Shown here: piece after piece, positions 31,687-32,873 of the stretch | Numbering within the stretch: position 1 is the first letter of the stretch | Layout: each line of letters starts with the position of its first letter | Assembly (NCBI GenBank): GCA_019400425.1 | Contig: JAFREE010000211.1 | Coordinates: 1-32,873, forward strand | Length of the DNA stretch: 32,873 nt | From: Hymenochaete sp. R1 | Taxonomy: Eukaryota; Basidiomycota; Agaricomycetes; Hymenochaetales; Hymenochaetaceae | Direction of reading: 5' to 3' | The notes under the pieces: generated by a model | What the model was told of the DNA's origin: nothing | Seen by the model: only the letters and a program-made list of their open reading frames with translations | Databases searched by the model: none | Program-made: the position numbers and the translations under genes

Positions 31687-32489
31687 GCACGTTTTGCCTG
31701 CTCTCTTTCTTTCGTTCCACGGGGTCAGGCACATTGCGGCAATACCCTGTTGGTTTTCAATGTATACTCGATTTTCTTTGGGCACTGCTATGGCTTTTTT
31801 GTGTGTGCTAGCGAAGCTTTAGTCGAGAAGGCGAATGCCCTTAAGAAGACTCAAATGTAAGTCAATTTGAACGCGATCAATATATTATACTTGCTCCAGA
31901 AAGTGTAGCGAAAGCTCAGCCGGGTATTTTCTTCTGAAAATGAAGCAAGTCGTTTATCAGACCTCTTATCTGATCGGCGTCTTCCCAGTCTCTGCGCTAG
32001 GTGCGGTAAAGAAATACAAAATTGTCTTGATTTTTTCTGTGTGCCGCAATATTGGCATCAAAATACAATGGGAAAAGGGAAATGCGAAGAGTAATTAACG
32101 AAACTCCCGCCCGGTACGACGCGAGAACGTATTCAGTACCATGTCCTTGGTCATCGAATTATTGTGGCTTTCTGCAAACTCGTGAGTTCTTTAAAGAGAA
32201 AGAAATGGAGGTTCGGGTCGCAGGAGGATAAAAGAACTCACCATGGCATGCATGACGCGCCAAAGCCAAATAGTGTCCAAATAACAACAAAACGCGTCAA
32301 CAATCCAAAACTGATTCGCGTCGCGTCGATCATCTTGCCCAAAAAAAGATTTAACCCGCAAAAACTCGGCTACCGCTCCTCATCCTCTCTCCTTTCCTTC
32401 CATCCACCACCCCTTTGTGCCACCCACTTGATCGTTCCCTCATACCACTGCTTGTGTACACATCTCTTATTGCCATACATTATAGGGAG
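31687..32489. other. Intergenic
   Basis: Contains the AA9 3' flank, then AT-rich sequence, and a CT-rich stretch at about 32370-32420 like the leaders of other genes here. No coding signal seen before 32490. Confidence 0.4.
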
Positions 32490-32873
32490 ATGTTCCCTTC
32501 CACGGACCTCGTCCACCTCGTCCTGAGGTTACTCACCTCCATGCCACCCGATGTCCTCAATGGCCAATTCTCAGACGAGCTCTTCACTTGGCCAATTCAT
32601 CAAGCTCTCTTGCATACTTCATCCTCTACTGCTTATGATGGCTCCCACTCTTCTGCATTATTCCCCATGCCCACTCATCGCTCTGGTACCCCGCTGCCAC
32701 CCACTAGCATTCCCTTCCCACCCTTCGCTGCCACTAATCTAGTAGACCAATCTGCTGCCACCTCACTCGCTGAAAGCCTTCATAACATGCAATGTCTCAA
32801 TCCTCCAGATCCAGATCCACCGTATAATCCATATACACAATCACCTATTTCGTCACTCTCGAGTGGCTTCAGT
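32490..32873 (+). CDS. Unrecognised Ser/Pro-rich protein, 3' partial
   Basis: An uninterrupted frame of 128 codons runs from ATG 32490 off the end of the window. It begins MFPSTDLVHLVLRLLTSMPP and becomes rich in Ser, Pro, Thr and His, with a later NPPDPDPPYNPYTQSP. It is preceded by a CT-rich leader. The composition suits the disordered N-terminus of a fungal regulatory protein, but no domain is visible. An upstream exon or different start is possible. Confidence 0.5.
   Translation, partial: MFPSTDLVHLVLRLLTSMPPDVLNGQFSDELFTWPIHQALLHTSSSTAYDGSHSSALFPMPTHRSGTPLPPTSIPFPPFAATNLVDQSAATSLAESLHNMQCLNPPDPDPPYNPYTQSPISSLSSGFS

Overview
The window is nuclear DNA from a filamentous basidiomycete fungus, most likely an agaricomycete wood or litter decayer. 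Genes are split by many short GT-AG introns (mostly 45-85 nt). Protein families include a single-chain eukaryotic urease, cyanase, a CAX-type Ca2+/H+ antiporter, SDHAF3 and two lytic polysaccharide monooxygenases (AA14 and AA9). AA14 is known mainly from wood-decay basidiomycetes. No CRISPR array, tRNA, rRNA or intact mobile element was recognised. All splice models were read by eye and checked only for phase, splice dinucleotides and family resemblance.

Layout. 1-2938 (+): urease, its 5' end cut off by the window. 3733-4236 (+): small one-finger zinc protein. 4840-5578 (+): broken metallo-beta-lactamase-fold gene. 5983-6822 (-): C2H2 zinc-finger protein. 8052 to about 9420 (+): decayed second urease that still shows intron positions. 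10124-10721 (-): interrupted unrecognised gene. 12930-14569 (+): secreted AA14 LPMO. 16033-16836 (-): cyanase. 17485-18300 (-): mitochondrial SDH assembly factor SDHAF3. 19765-23408 (-): CAX antiporter in 15 coding exons, several of them microexons. 23.6-27.6 kb: gene-poor, rich in tandem repeats. 27601-29521 (-): MFS transporter. 30679-31686 (+): secreted AA9 LPMO. 32490-end (+): start of an unrecognised Ser/Pro-rich protein.

How the genes fit together. Urease (urea to NH3 + carbamate/CO2) and cyanase (cyanate + bicarbonate to NH3 + CO2) both release ammonium from simple nitrogen compounds. The two LPMOs are copper enzymes that open lignocellulose. These are shared themes, not an operon or an evident cluster. 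The region from 3.7 to 12.5 kb is a graveyard of broken genes, lying between the live urease and the AA14 gene.

Most worth a second look: the urease relic; a repeated C-to-G switch in wobble bases inside long exons of urease, cyanase and the antiporter; the 8-nt exon encoding the first residues of the antiporter's GNAVE motif; a GC-AG intron in urease; and an AA14 enzyme with Phe at the position expected to hold the axial copper Tyr.
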